Program-made: the position numbers and the translations under genes
Origin: Verrucomicrobiota bacterium
Lineage (GTDB): Bacteria; Verrucomicrobiota; Verrucomicrobiia; Chthoniobacterales; UBA10450
Reading direction: 5' to 3'
Assembly (NCBI GenBank): GCA_003218975.1
Contig: QHPD01000101.1
Coordinates: forward strand, 1-64,000
DNA: 64,000 bases
In this document: positions 17,551 through 28,100 of the stretch, one piece after another
Layout of the letters: the number at the start of each line of letters is the position of its first letter
Position numbering within the stretch: the first letter of the stretch is position 1
Notes under the pieces: model-generated
Told to the model about the DNA's origin: nothing
Databases searched by the model: none
The model's input: the letters and a program-made list of their open reading frames with translations, nothing else

Positions 17551-17634
17551 TCGCCGCGATTCAACCTAAGCGGCCCAATCCAAACAAGGACGTTCTTTCT
17601 TGCCGCCGCTGCCGATTCTTTCTAAATCGGCAGC

Positions 17635-19002
17635 ATGCGAACTTTTTATTGTTTCCTTTCTCTTTTCGTTTTCACAGTTGCAGCCCACGCCGCCGATCAA
17701 ACCATTGCGCTCAAAGCGGCGCGACTCTTCGACGGCAAATCGAACGCGCTCGTGCAGAACGGTGTCGTTATCGTGCAGGGCGATAAGATTGTCGATGCAG
17801 GAAGCAACTTGCCGATCCCGAGCGGCGCGCAGGTGATCGACCTCGGCGACGCTACGCTCTCGCCTGGTTTCATGGATGCGCATACGCATTTGACGGCCGA
17901 TTTCTCCGGTAATTACAATGAGCGGAGGCTGCGGGAGCTTGATCTGAATGTGTCGGAGCAGGCCATTAACGCGACGGCATTCGCGCGCGCAACGGTCAAA
18001 GCCGGGTTCACAACTGTGCGCGACTTGGGCAGCCGTTTCGTCGCCAGTCGCGAATTTGTCGATGTTGCGCTGCGCAATTCGATCAACAAAGGCGTAATCG
18101 TCGGGCCGCGGATGCTAGTGGCGACGAAGGGAATTGGCGCCACCGGCGGTCACTTTGATCCGACGAGCGGGTTTCGTGATTTTCTTTTTGGACGAGAACC
18201 GGATTACACCGACGGGATTGCGAATGGTCCTGATGAAATCCGAAAGGCGGTGCGATTTGAGGTGAAAAACGGCGCGGACGTCATCAAGGCTGCAGTTTCC
18301 GGCGGCGTGCTTTCACTCGCCGATGAAGTGGATACGCCGCAATTAACCCGGGGCGAAATGGCGGCCCTCGTCGATGAATCGCACCGGCTGCGCAAGAAAG
18401 TGGCTGTGCATTGTCACGGCGATCAGGCCGCGCGTGAGGCGATCGATGCTGGCGTCGATTCGATTGAGCACGGTTCGTTTATGAAACCGGAGACGGTGAC
18501 GATGATGAAAAAGAAGGGGACCTTTCTCACCCCAACGCTGATGGCCTCGGAGTGGATCATGGGCAAGCTCGACAATTACCCACCGGCATTGCAGGCCAAG
18601 GCAAAAGCGGCGACAGCTGCTCGCTCGGAAATGTTCCGCAACGCAGTGAAGATGGGCATCAAAATTTCTTTTGGAACGGACGCAGCGGTCTATCCGCATG
18701 GCCAGAATGCAAAGGAATTCAAGTTGATGGTCGATCTTGGCATGGCGCCAATCGACGCATTGAAATCCGCGACAGCAAATGACGCCGACCTTCTCGGCAT
18801 CACGCAAAAAGTTGGCACGCTGGAGAAAGGGAAATTGGCGGATGTTATTGCGATGCCGGGCGACCCGACGACTGACATCACTGTGACCGAGCGCGTCTCG
18901 TTCGTGATGAGAGAAGGGAAAATTATCCAGCACGGTCCGCCCACGACGCAAAGCACTGCTGAATCGACGAGGTCGCCGGAGGTTGCAGCGCCACTCGATT
19001 AA
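17635..19002 (+). CDS. Secreted amidohydrolase (Xaa-Pro dipeptidase-like)
   Basis: Metal-dependent amidohydrolase-superfamily enzyme, 455 residues with a signal peptide (MRTFYCFLSLFVFTVAAHA). The metal site is complete: H83 and H85 in DAHTH, K218 in DVIKAAVSGG (the bridging Lys), H259 and H261 in VHCHG, H279 in SIEHG and D349 in FGTDAA. It belongs with imidazolonepropionase-related dipeptidases and carboxypeptidases that often cleave Xaa-Pro or similar dipeptides. The substrate cannot be fixed from the sequence. It lies divergent to the CocE-like gene with an 84-nt gap, so a peptide-degrading theme for the locus is plausible. The last 25 residues are low-complexity. Confidence 0.9.
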   Translation: MRTFYCFLSLFVFTVAAHAADQTIALKAARLFDGKSNALVQNGVVIVQGDKIVDAGSNLPIPSGAQVIDLGDATLSPGFMDAHTHLTADFSGNYNERRLRELDLNVSEQAINATAFARATVKAGFTTVRDLGSRFVASREFVDVALRNSINKGVIVGPRMLVATKGIGATGGHFDPTSGFRDFLFGREPDYTDGIANGPDEIRKAVRFEVKNGADVIKAAVSGGVLSLADEVDTPQLTRGEMAALVDESHRLRKKVAVHCHGDQAAREAIDAGVDSIEHGSFMKPETVTMMKKKGTFLTPTLMASEWIMGKLDNYPPALQAKAKAATAARSEMFRNAVKMGIKISFGTDAAVYPHGQNAKEFKLMVDLGMAPIDALKSATANDADLLGITQKVGTLEKGKLADVIAMPGDPTTDITVTERVSFVMREGKIIQHGPPTTQSTAESTRSPEVAAPLD

Positions 19003-19034
19003 GGGCGCGTCCGTTGGAATTTTTCGGAATGGTT

Positions 19035-19062
19035 TTGACAAGATAAAGATAGTTGCTAGGTT
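19035..19062 (+). promoter_or_regulatory. Candidate promoter for the rplA-rpoC operon
   Basis: A consensus -35 (TTGACA, 19035-19040) is followed after 16 nt by a weak -10 (TAGGTT, 19057-19062). It lies about 100 nt before rplA, after the amidohydrolase stop. Only the -35 is strong, so the call is tentative. Confidence 0.4.
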
Positions 19063-19070
19063 CCGTGTCC

Positions 19071-19093
19071 CCGCTCCACCTGAGCTGGAGCGG
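19071..19093 (+). promoter_or_regulatory. Leader hairpin upstream of rplA
   Basis: CCGCTCCA (19071-19078) pairs perfectly with TGGAGCGG (19086-19093) around a 7-nt loop, between the candidate promoter and rplA. Ribosomal protein leaders often bind their own product, and L1 does so in other bacteria. No specific L1-site match was recognised here. Confidence 0.4.
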
Positions 19094-19159
19094 CCTGAAC
19101 ATTTAAGCAGGAGCCTTCGGCACTGAGCAGGTGACTAGGCGTCTGAACTGCACAGAGAT

Positions 19160-19864
19160 ATGCAAAGGAATCGAAGCAAACGTTATCGCTCAGCCGCGCA
19201 GCAAGCGGACCGGACAAAGACTTGCGGTCTGGCTAATGCCGTCTCTACGCTTAAAAAGTTTTCGCCGACGAAATTCGATCAGACGGTTACTCTTTCTTTC
19301 CGGCTTGGGGTTGACCCGAAGCAATCGGACCAGATGGTGCGCGGGACTTGTCCGCTTCCACATGGCAGCGGGAAACAGGTGCGCGTGCTCGTTTTTGCAG
19401 AGGGCGAGGCAGCAAAGGCAGCGAAGGAGGCAGGCGCGAATTTTGTCGGGATGAAAGACATGATTCAAAAGTGTCAGGAAGGTTTTCAGGATTTTGATGT
19501 TGCGATCGCGACCCCGGCGGCAATGGCTGAAGTGCGGAAGCTCGGAAAAGTCCTGGGACCACGTGGGTTGATGCCCAATCCCAAGGCTGGAACTGTAACT
19601 GAGGACACGGCAAAGGCGGTTCGGGAAGTAAAGGCCGGTCGCGTAGAATTTAGGCTGGACAAGAACGGCAATGTCGCGGTGCCGGTTGGAAAATTTTCGT
19701 TTGAGGAACAAGCGCTGGTAGAAAATGGAAACGCAGTGATCGAAGCTGTTGTACGGGCGCGCCCGGCAACGGCAAAGGGGCGTTACCTTGAAGGTGTGAC
19801 GATTAGTGCGACCATGTCGCCGGGGATCCGGGTGGACCCAGCGCCGTATTTGAGTGGTGCTTAA
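19160..19864 (+). CDS. rplA: Ribosomal protein L1 (uL1)
   Basis: Component of the large-subunit L1 stalk that guides release of the E-site tRNA; in many bacteria it also represses its own operon. The 234-residue protein is complete: NRSKRYRSAA at the N-terminus, FRLGVDPKQSDQMVRGT, PLPHGSGKQVRVLVFA, then the RNA-binding LGPRGLMPNPKAGTVT and a complete C-terminus. The start ATG at 19160 fits the family, though no clear Shine-Dalgarno sequence precedes it. In most bacteria rplK (L11) lies just upstream; here an amidohydrolase does, so rplA leads the operon. rplJ follows 26 nt downstream. Confidence 0.96.
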   Translation: MQRNRSKRYRSAAQQADRTKTCGLANAVSTLKKFSPTKFDQTVTLSFRLGVDPKQSDQMVRGTCPLPHGSGKQVRVLVFAEGEAAKAAKEAGANFVGMKDMIQKCQEGFQDFDVAIATPAAMAEVRKLGKVLGPRGLMPNPKAGTVTEDTAKAVREVKAGRVEFRLDKNGNVAVPVGKFSFEEQALVENGNAVIEAVVRARPATAKGRYLEGVTISATMSPGIRVDPAPYLSGA

Positions 19865-19890
19865 GATCGAAAGTGAATTAGCTCGACAAT

Positions 19891-20424
19891 ATGCGACCAG
19901 AAAAAGCCAGCATCGTTTCGGATTTGGCCGAGAAATTTAAGGGCTCATCTTTTGTGCTGGTGACTGATTACCAGCACATGAAGGTCGGCGATTTTGATGA
20001 ATTGCGGAACCGTCTCGCCCCGGCGGGCGCGGAAGTGCACGTGGTGAAAAACAATTTTCTGAGGCGCGCCATGACCGATTGCGGCTTCCCAGATGTATCT
20101 GACAAGCTGGTCGGCCAGACAGCTGTAGTTACCGGCAAAAAAGATGTGGCGCCAGTCGCAAAAATTTTCAAGACTTTCGCGAGCGAGTTTAAAATCGCAG
20201 CGCTCAAAATCGGCTTTATTGATCGGACCGTTCTTTCTAAGCCGGAATTGGAAACACTCGCCGAGCTGCCGGGACGCGAAGCTTTGCAGGCGCAATTGCT
20301 GGGATTGTTGTCGTCCCCAGCGACAAAACTGGTGCGTTTGTTGAACGAGCCCGGCGCGGCATTGGCGCGATTGCTGAACGCGAAAGCTCAAAAGGAAGGA
20401 AAACCAGTGGAGGCAGGCGCATAG
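19891..20424 (+). CDS. rplJ: Ribosomal protein L10 (uL10)
   Basis: Forms the base of the L7/L12 stalk on the large subunit. It holds dimers of L12 through its C-terminal helix and recruits translation GTPases. The 177-residue protein has the normal N-terminal RNA-binding domain ([18 protein letters not shown], then [13 protein letters not shown], then [20 protein letters not shown]) and a C-terminal helix ([32 protein letters not shown]) that binds L12. It lies between rplA and rplL. Its tail probably holds two or three L12 dimers, but the number cannot be read directly. Confidence 0.96.
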   Translation: MRPEKASIVSDLAEKFKGSSFVLVTDYQHMKVGDFDELRNRLAPAGAEVHVVKNNFLRRAMTDCGFPDVSDKLVGQTAVVTGKKDVAPVAKIFKTFASEFKIAALKIGFIDRTVLSKPELETLAELPGREALQAQLLGLLSSPATKLVRLLNEPGAALARLLNAKAQKEGKPVEAGA

Positions 20425-20430
20425 AAGATT

Positions 20431-20516
20431 TCGTCCCGTTGCTGCGGGACGAGGAACCAAACGAAAACTGTCCGGGTCGACGGCTGTCGGTCTTAATTCT
20501 CCGAAGGCTTTCGGAG
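20431..20516 (+). promoter_or_regulatory. Two hairpins in the rplJ-rplL spacer
   Basis: TCGTCCCG (20431-20438) pairs with CGGGACGA (20445-20452), and CTCCGAA (20499-20505) pairs with TTCGGAG (20510-20516). They lie between the L10 stop and the L12 ribosome site. Extra L12 is needed relative to L10, so RNA structures here may set relative expression by processing or protection. The second hairpin recurs almost exactly upstream of the cobalamin gene at 29292-29309. Confidence 0.5.
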
Positions 20517-20537
20517 GCGGCAATTGGAGGAAATAAT

Positions 20538-20933
20538 ATGGCAGATACAGATAAATTGGTGGAGCAACTCAGCAACTTGACGGTGCTTGAGATTGCTGGA
20601 TTAGTGAAGCAACTCGAAGAAAAATGGGGTGTGAGCGCTGCTGCTCCCATAGCGGTGGCGGCTGGTCCCGCGGCAGCGGGAGCACCTGGTGGGGCGGCAA
20701 CTCCAGCTGTGGAAGAGAAGACAACGTTCGACGTGATCCTGAAAGAAATGGGCGCGAACAAGATCGGAGTGATCAAGGAAGTTCGCGGTGCTGTGCCAGG
20801 TCTGGGCCTGGCGGAAGCAAAAGGGCTGGTTGAAGGAGCGCCCAAGACAATCAAGGAAGGCGTGACGAAAGAGGAGGCGGAGGAGATCAAGAAAAAAATC
20901 GAGGCCGCAGGCGCGAAAGTGGAAATCAAATAG
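20538..20933 (+). CDS. rplL: Ribosomal protein L7/L12 (bL12)
   Basis: Mobile stalk protein, present in several copies per ribosome, that recruits and stimulates EF-Tu, EF-G and other GTPases. At 131 residues it has the expected layout: N-terminal dimerisation domain ([28 protein letters not shown]), an Ala/Gly/Pro hinge (about 38-60), and the globular C-terminal domain ([11 protein letters not shown], then [10 protein letters not shown], then [11 protein letters not shown], then [20 protein letters not shown]). ATG at 20538 follows a strong TTGGAGG ribosome site; the frame is open further upstream but has no such site. Confidence 0.97.
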   Translation: MADTDKLVEQLSNLTVLEIAGLVKQLEEKWGVSAAAPIAVAAGPAAAGAPGGAATPAVEEKTTFDVILKEMGANKIGVIKEVRGAVPGLGLAEAKGLVEGAPKTIKEGVTKEEAEEIKKKIEAAGAKVEIK

Positions 20934-21305
20934 GCGCTACTTCTCGTGGTACAGGTTTCCGAGCTTGGCGGTGAACCGGCATCCGCTGCCCGCGTGTCAT
21001 TCGGGAGGCGAGACGCCTCGCCCGGACCACGGCCAAGATGCCTGTACCGCATTTTATTCTTGCGTAGCGGCCATTTTCGTCTAAGGTCGTGGCGGTCAGA
21101 AGTAGGTAGAAGTTATTTTTAACCCGGCACGCGACGGCAGAACACAGAATTGGCAGCAAAACAGGGGTCATCGATTTGACAGACCGCTGCTTTGGTGTGG
21201 ATTTTTTGCGCCTCTCGCTCGTCGTTGATTCGGTAAAATCTTCCCAGCGTCAGCCGTGATTTGCTGGCGTTGTCGCGAGGCTTAACAACTCCTGATTTAG
21301 GAATT
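20934..21305. other. 372-nt rplL-rpoB spacer
   Basis: No coding frame is convincing. The first third is a palindromic element (20948-21048, listed separately). The rest holds a TTGACA at 21176-21181 without a good -10, and AT-rich patches. It may carry a leader or internal promoter for rpoBC, but the sequence does not settle this. Confidence 0.6.
20948..21048. repeat. 101-bp element with inverted ends, between rplL and rpoB
   Basis: It begins GGTACAGG (20948-20955) and ends CCTGTACC (21041-21048), a perfect 8-bp terminal inverted repeat. Inside is a short hairpin AGGCG-N3-CGCCT (21006-21018). The size, inverted ends and intergenic position suggest a non-autonomous palindromic element rather than a plain terminator. 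No T-run follows. Confidence 0.55.
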
Positions 21306-24300
21306 ATGTCGGAACGCATTTACTTCGGCAGCATAAAGGAAACCATCGAACCGCCGACTCTGATTGAGGTTCAGCTGAATTCATACGTCGATTTTCTGCA
21401 GAAAGACGTTCCCTTTTCAAAACGGAAGAACCAGGGGCTGCAAGCGGTTTTCAAGGAAGTTTTTCCCATCGAGAGCTACGACGAAAAGGCGGTGCTCGAT
21501 TTTAGCCATTACGAAATTGGAGAACCGAAATTGACCGCGCTGGAGGCGCAGCGCGAGGGTCAAACCTACAGCGCCCCGTTGCACGTCACGTTTCAGTTGC
21601 GTGAAGAAAAGGGGACCAAGGAAGAGAAGGTTTACATGGGCGAAATCCCGCTCATGACGCCGCAAGGCACCTTTGTGATCAACGGCGCCGAGCGTGTCGT
21701 GGTGAGCCAGCTGCATCGTTCACCGGGGATCGCTTTCGAATCGACTGTCCACCTCAACGGCAAGGTGCTTTACAGCTTTCGCATTATCCCCGACCGCGGT
21801 TCCTGGATCGAAGTGCAGTTCGATACGGCTGATCTATTGTATATTTATCTCGACCGGCGCAAACGCCGCCGCAAATTTCTCGCCACCACGTTTCTGCGCG
21901 CGCTCGGCTACGGTTCCGACGAAGAGGTCATCAAACTTTTTTACAACATCGAGACGCTGAAGCTGAGCGACAAACTCGACGAAGAAAAGTTGGCCAGCAA
22001 AGTGCTCACGGCAGAGATCCGCGACGGCGACGTGACGGTCGCGCGCGCCTACGAGCCACTCACTCTGGCAACCCTTCGCCAGATCATGGCGCTCAAAATT
22101 AACGAGGTAAAAGTGATCGACACCTCGAACGATGACACCATTGTGAAGGCGCTCCGAAAAGATCCGGCCCACGACCAGGAAGAAGCGTTAAAGGATATTT
22201 ATCGGCGTCTGCGCCCTGGCGATCCGCCGACCGTGGCGAATGCCCGCGCTTTGCTCAAGAGGCTCTTTTTTGATCCTAAAAAATACGATCTCGGACGCGT
22301 CGGACGTTACAAGATCAACCAGAAACTTGGGATTAATGTCGATGCGAGCGAGCGCATTTTGACGGACAAGGATTTTATCGCGGCAATCAAGTATCTGATC
22401 AATTTGCGCCGGGGCGAAGGCACGCTCGATGACATCGATCATCTGGGCAGCCGGCGAGTGCGCACGGTGGGCGAATTATTAGCCAACCAGTGCCGCATTG
22501 GGCTTGCTCGCACGGAGCGCCTGGTCAAAGAACGCATGACGCTGTTCGACATTAATGTAGATGGGATGACGCCGCAGAAGCTGATTAATCCCAAGGCCCT
22601 CAGCGCGGTAATTCGCGATTTCTTCGGACGCTCGCAACTCTCGCAGTTCATGGATCAAACGAATCCTCTGGCGGAGTTGACTCACAAACGCCGCTTGTCG
22701 GCCTTGGGGCCTGGCGGTTTGAGCCGGGAGCGCGCCGGGTTCGAGGTGCGCGACGTTCATCCATCGCACTACGGTCGCATTTGTCCAATCGAGACGCCGG
22801 AAGGTCCAAACATCGGCTTGATCAGTTCGATGAGCACGTTCGCGCGCATCAATGAATTTGGCTTTATCGAAACGCCCTATCGCAAGGTCGTGAACGGCCG
22901 GGTCACGGATCAAATTGAATATCTTACCGCTGACCGCGAAGAGAACTTTCTTGTCGCGCAGGCGAACGCTCCGACCGATGGCCGCGCCCATTTCACTGGA
23001 GAAAAAGTTTCGGTGCGCTATCGCGGCGATTTCCTCGAAGTCGATCCATCGAAGGTGGATTACATGGACGTGTCGCCAAAACAGCTTGTGTCGGTGGCGG
23101 CGGGCCTCATCCCTTTTTTGGAACACGACGACGCGAACCGGGCGCTAATGGGTTCCAACATGCAACGCCAGGGCGTGCCGCTCATCGTTTCGGAGGCGCC
23201 GCTGGTGGGCACCGGTCTCGAGGAAAAAGTGGCGCGAGATTCGCATGCGGTCGCTCTTGCGGCCGAGAGCGGCAAGGTTGCTTCCGTAACGGCAGACCAA
23301 ATTGTCGTCACGAAAGATGGCCATTTGCCGGAGAGCAAAAAGAAGCTGAAAACCGACACGGAAGCCGGGATTCATGTTTACGAGCTGCGCAAATTCATGC
23401 GCTCGAATGCCGGCACTTGCGTGAATCAGAAACCCATCGTGCGAAAAGGCCAGCACGTGAAACGCGGTCAGGTCATTGCTGATGGTCCGAACACCGAGCA
23501 CGGCGAGCTCGCCTTGGGCCGCAACGTGCTCGTCGCGTTCATGCCGTGGAACGGCTACAACTTCGAAGATGCGATCATGATCTCAGAAAAGGTCGTGAAG
23601 GAAGACGTTTACACTTCCATCCACATCGATGAATTCGAGATCGGCGCGCGCGATACCAAGCTCGGTCCGGAGGAAATTACGCGCGACATTCCCAATGTCA
23701 GCGAAGAGGCTTTGCGCAATCTGGGGCCGGACGGCGTAATCAGGGTGGGAGCGGAAGTAAAGCCGGGTGACATTCTCGTGGGCAAAATCACGCCAAAGAG
23801 CGAGACAGAGTTGGCGCCGGAGGAACGCTTGCTCCGGGCGATTTTTGGCGAAAAAGCTGCCGACGTCAAAGACACATCGCTCACTGTGCCTTCCGGCACC
23901 TACGGGATTGTGATGGACGTGAAAATTTCTTCACGCCGCGAAGTCTCCCGCGAAAAATTAACCCCAGCGGAAACAAAACGGCAGCTCAAGACGATCAACG
24001 AAGAGCACAAACGCAAGAAAGAAGACCTAACGGAGCAGCTGACCGATGCGCTCTCAAATATTTTATTGGGCGAGAAGGTTCCTCTCGACGTGGTGAATGC
24101 CGAGAACGGCGAAATCATTATCCCGGCGAACCGCAAAATCACGAAGACCCTGTTGCGAAAGCTGGCGATGGTTCACGATCACATCGAGATCGATCCGAGC
24201 CCGATCCGCAACAAAATCCGCGAGATCATCGGATCCTACGAGCACAAATTCACAGAGCTGGAGCTTGAACGCGAGCACTCCATGGATCGGGTGGAGAGTG

Positions 24301-25103
24301 GCGACGACATCGATCCAGGCATCATCAAGCAGGTCAAAGTTTATATCGCCAGCAAGCGCAAACTGAGCGTGGGCGATAAGATGGCCGGCCGCCACGGGAA
24401 TAAAGGCGTTGTCGCCCGCATCGTTCCCGAAGAAGACATGCCGTTTCTTGCGGATGGAACACCGGTGGACATTGTGCTCAACCCGCTCGGCGTGCCGAGC
24501 CGCATGAACGTTGGCCAAGTACTGGAAACTCACCTTGGAGTTGCTGCCAAAGCCCTCGGATTCAAAGTCGCTTCTCCGGTTTTCGATGGAATCGAGGAGA
24601 AACAGATCCGCGAATATCTGCGCGATGCTAGGAAGAAAGAAGGATTTAGGTGGGTACAGGAAAACGGTAAGGCGCGCCTTTTTGATGGACGCACAGGCGA
24701 TCCTTTCGATCAGGAAGTGGTGGTTGGCTACATTTACATGATGAAACTGGGCCATTTGGTGGCGGACAAGATTCACGCCCGCGCCGTCGGGCCGTACTCG
24801 CTCGTCACCCAGCAGCCACTGGGCGGCAAGGCCCAATATGGTGGACAACGTTTTGGCGAAATGGAGGTATGGGCGTTGGAGGCTTACGGGGCCGCCTACA
24901 CCTTGCAGGAGTTGCTCACGGTCAAATCCGATGATGTGCAAGGACGCACCCGAATCTATGAATCGATTGTCAAAGGGGACAATTCACTCGAAGCGGGTAC
25001 GCCAGAATCTTTCAACGTGCTCATCAAAGAAATGCAAAGCCTCGGCCTCGACGTAAAGGTCGGCGGCCGGGCTCCCACCGGCTTTCTTGAAAGCGTGACC
25101 TAA
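21306..25103 (+). CDS. rpoB: RNA polymerase beta subunit
   Basis: Catalytic-core subunit of RNA polymerase, with RpoC forming the active site; the rifampicin-binding region lies here. The 1265-residue chain is complete and contains the standard blocks: [19 protein letters not shown] near the N-terminus, [33 protein letters not shown] (rifampicin region), [17 protein letters not shown], and [27 protein letters not shown] at the C-terminus. ATG at 21306 was chosen because the family's N-terminus begins there. The wild-type residues of the rifampicin pocket (such as the SQLSQFMDQ tract) are unaltered. rpoC follows 31 nt downstream. Confidence 0.98.
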   Translation: MSERIYFGSIKETIEPPTLIEVQLNSYVDFLQKDVPFSKRKNQGLQAVFKEVFPIESYDEKAVLDFSHYEIGEPKLTALEAQREGQTYSAPLHVTFQLREEKGTKEEKVYMGEIPLMTPQGTFVINGAERVVVSQLHRSPGIAFESTVHLNGKVLYSFRIIPDRGSWIEVQFDTADLLYIYLDRRKRRRKFLATTFLRALGYGSDEEVIKLFYNIETLKLSDKLDEEKLASKVLTAEIRDGDVTVARAYEPLTLATLRQIMALKINEVKVIDTSNDDTIVKALRKDPAHDQEEALKDIYRRLRPGDPPTVANARALLKRLFFDPKKYDLGRVGRYKINQKLGINVDASERILTDKDFIAAIKYLINLRRGEGTLDDIDHLGSRRVRTVGELLANQCRIGLARTERLVKERMTLFDINVDGMTPQKLINPKALSAVIRDFFGRSQLSQFMDQTNPLAELTHKRRLSALGPGGLSRERAGFEVRDVHPSHYGRICPIETPEGPNIGLISSMSTFARINEFGFIETPYRKVVNGRVTDQIEYLTADREENFLVAQANAPTDGRAHFTGEKVSVRYRGDFLEVDPSKVDYMDVSPKQLVSVAAGLIPFLEHDDANRALMGSNMQRQGVPLIVSEAPLVGTGLEEKVARDSHAVALAAESGKVASVTADQIVVTKDGHLPESKKKLKTDTEAGIHVYELRKFMRSNAGTCVNQKPIVRKGQHVKRGQVIADGPNTEHGELALGRNVLVAFMPWNGYNFEDAIMISEKVVKEDVYTSIHIDEFEIGARDTKLGPEEITRDIPNVSEEALRNLGPDGVIRVGAEVKPGDILVGKITPKSETELAPEERLLRAIFGEKAADVKDTSLTVPSGTYGIVMDVKISSRREVSREKLTPAETKRQLKTINEEHKRKKEDLTEQLTDALSNILLGEKVPLDVVNAENGEIIIPANRKITKTLLRKLAMVHDHIEIDPSPIRNKIREIIGSYEHKFTELELEREHSMDRVESGDDIDPGIIKQVKVYIASKRKLSVGDKMAGRHGNKGVVARIVPEEDMPFLADGTPVDIVLNPLGVPSRMNVGQVLETHLGVAAKALGFKVASPVFDGIEEKQIREYLRDARKKEGFRWVQENGKARLFDGRTGDPFDQEVVVGYIYMMKLGHLVADKIHARAVGPYSLVTQQPLGGKAQYGGQRFGEMEVWALEAYGAAYTLQELLTVKSDDVQGRTRIYESIVKGDNSLEAGTPESFNVLIKEMQSLGLDVKVGGRAPTGFLESVT

Positions 25104-25134
25104 GTTTTAACACCGACAAGTTACCGAGATTATC

Positions 25135-28100
25135 ATGAACGAACATTCCTGGCGTGAATTAGTGGGCGAAGAGCGCCCTGTGGGTTTTGATCAAGTCGCG
25201 ATCGGCGTCGCGTCGAGCGACACAATGCGCTCTTGGAGCAAAGGCGAAGTCAAAAATCCCGAGACCATCAATTACCGCACATTTAAACCGGAGAAGGGTG
25301 GGCTTTTCTGCGAGCGAATCTTCGGGCCCACGCGCGATTGGGAATGCTCGTGCGGAAAATACAAGCGCATCAAGCATAAGGGCGTGATCTGCGATCGATG
25401 CGGCGTGGAAGTCACGCTCGCCCGCGTCCGACGCGAACGGATGGGCCACATCGAATTGGCCGTGCCGGTTTCGCACATTTGGTTCTACAAATGCATGCCG
25501 TCGCGCATCGGGCTGATGCTCGACATGACAGCGCGGCAGTTGGAGCGCGTTATCTACTATGAGGATTACATCGTGATCGACCCGGGCAAGACGCCATTGC
25601 AGAAAGCACAACTGCTCAACGAAGTCGAGTACCGTGAAGCGCAGGAGCAGTATGGCGAAGACTTCGTCGCGGGCATGGGTGCAGAAGCGATCAAGAAGCT
25701 TCTCGCCGAAATCGATCTCAACAAGCTCAACAAAGAGCTCGAGAAAGCGATGAGCGCGACCAAGAGCAAACAGATTCGTAAAAAGCTCGCAAAACGGCTC
25801 AAGCTCGTTCAAGGTTTCCAGAATTCGCACGCGCGCCCTGAGTGGATGATTCTCGATGTGTTGCCGGTCATCCCGCCGGATCTGCGACCGTTGGTTCCCC
25901 TCGAAGGCGGTCGCTTTGCCACTTCCGACCTGAACGATCTTTATCGCCGGGTGATTAATCGCAACAATCGGCTCAAGAATCTGCTCATGCTCAAGACGCC
26001 GGACGTGATCATTCGCAACGAAAAACGAATGTTGCAGGAAGCGGTGGACGCTTTGTTCGACAATGGCCGGCATGGTCGCGCGGTGACCGGCGCAGGCAAT
26101 CGGCCGCTGAAATCGCTCAGCGATATGCTCAAAGGCAAAGGCGGACGTTTCCGCCAAAATTTGCTCGGCAAGCGCGTCGATTACTCAGGGCGCTCCGTCA
26201 TCGTCATCGGCCCGGAATTGAAACTTCAGCAGTGCGGTCTGCCGAAGAAAATGGCGCTCGTTCTTTTCGAGCCGTTTATCATTCGCCGTCTGAAGGACCT
26301 CGGGTATGTGCACACCGTGCGCAGCGCCAAGAAAATGATCGAACGCCAGACATCGGAGGTTTGGGACATTCTCGAGGAAGTAACCAAGGGCCATCCGGTG
26401 CTGCTCAATCGCGCACCAACTTTGCATCGATTGTCGATCCAGGCATTCGAGCCGCTACTGATCGAGGGCGAGGCCATCCGCATTCATCCGCTCGTTTGCA
26501 CCGCTTACAATGCGGACTTCGACGGCGACCAGATGGCGGTGCACGTGCCTCTGTCGGTTGAAGCTCAATTGGAGGCGCGCATGCTCATGCTAGCGCCGAA
26601 TAATATTTTCTCGCCATCGAGCGGCAAGCCGATTACCACACCGTCGCAGGACATCACGCTCGGGTGTTATTACCTTACTCAGAATCCGCGGCGTGCAGCC
26701 GGAGGCGATGGCGACGGGCGGCTTCCACTTTTTGCCGATGCTGCGGAGGTGGAATTTGCCATGACGGAAGGGACCATTCGCACGCACGACCGCATTCGGT
26801 TGAAGAACCCTGACTTCGGTCGGCAAACGATTTACGGAAATGCTGCGGCCAAAACGATCGAGACTACGGCTGGACGTGTTGTGTTTAACGAGATTTGGCC
26901 CAAGCAGCTTGGGTTCTTCAATAAACCGGCCGGGAAAAAACAGCTGAGCGACATTATCTGGCGCTGTTACCAAATTGCAGGACCAGCAGAAACGGTCGCT
27001 ACGCTAGACAAATTAAAGGAACTCGGCTTTACCGAGGCGACCAAGGCCGGTATTTCGATTGGCATTTCGGACATGATCATTCCGAAAGAGAAACAGACCG
27101 AGCTGGAAAATGCCTACAGGCAAATCCGTCAGGTGGAGCAGCAATACCGCAAAGGCATTATCACCGACGGCGAGCGTTACAACAAAATCATCGATATTTG
27201 GACCCATGCGGGTGACGAAATTTCCAGTGTCATGTTTCGCACTCTCGAGCACAACGAGGGTCGCAAAGAGCTGAATCCTGTCTATTTGATGGTGGATTCC
27301 GGCGCGCGCGGTAACCGGCAACAGGTGCGTCAACTCGCCGGTATGAGAGGCTTAATGGCCAAGCCGAGCGGCGAAATCATCGAGCGCCCGATCACGTCGA
27401 ACTTTCGCGAGGGCCTCAGCGTGCTTGAGTACTTCATTTCCACTCACGGCGCGCGCAAGGGGCTTGCCGACACGGCGCTCAAGACAGCCGACTCCGGTTA
27501 TTTGACCCGCAAGCTCGTGGACGCGGCGCAGGACGTGATCATCAATGCGGAAGATTGCGGGACGGTAAATGGAATCGTGGTGCGCTCGATTTACGAGGGT
27601 GATGAAGAAGTAGTCGATCTTGCCCAGCGCATCATCGGTCGCGTCAGTTGCGAAACCATCGCCGACCCGGTGGACAAGAAGAAAAAGATTGTGAAGGCCA
27701 ATCAGTATATCGACGAGAAGATTGCGGCGGAGTTGCAGCGCATTGGCGTGGAGAGTTTAAAGATCCGCTCGGTGCTGACGTGCGAATGCGGCCGCGGCGT
27801 TTGTGCAATGTGCTACGGGCGCAACCTCGCGACCGGCCAGTTCGTGAAGCTGGGCGAAGCAGTTGGCATCATCGCAGCGCAATCCATCGGCGAGCCGGGA
27901 ACACAGTTAACGATGCGGACCTTCCACATCGGCGGCACGGCCAGCCAGACATTCAAGCAACCGATCATCAAAGCGAAGAACGATGGCGCGGTCCGATTCA
28001 ACGATTTGCGAACGGTCCAGGCGCTTGACGGAAGCTGGATCGTTTTGAACAAGAACGGCTCCATTAGCGTGCACAATGCAGAGGGCCGCGAGCTCGAGCG

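Noticed and set aside
21176..21204. TTGACA in the rplL-rpoB spacer as a promoter
   Set aside because: No acceptable -10 lies at 16-18 nt, so it was mentioned only in the spacer entry.
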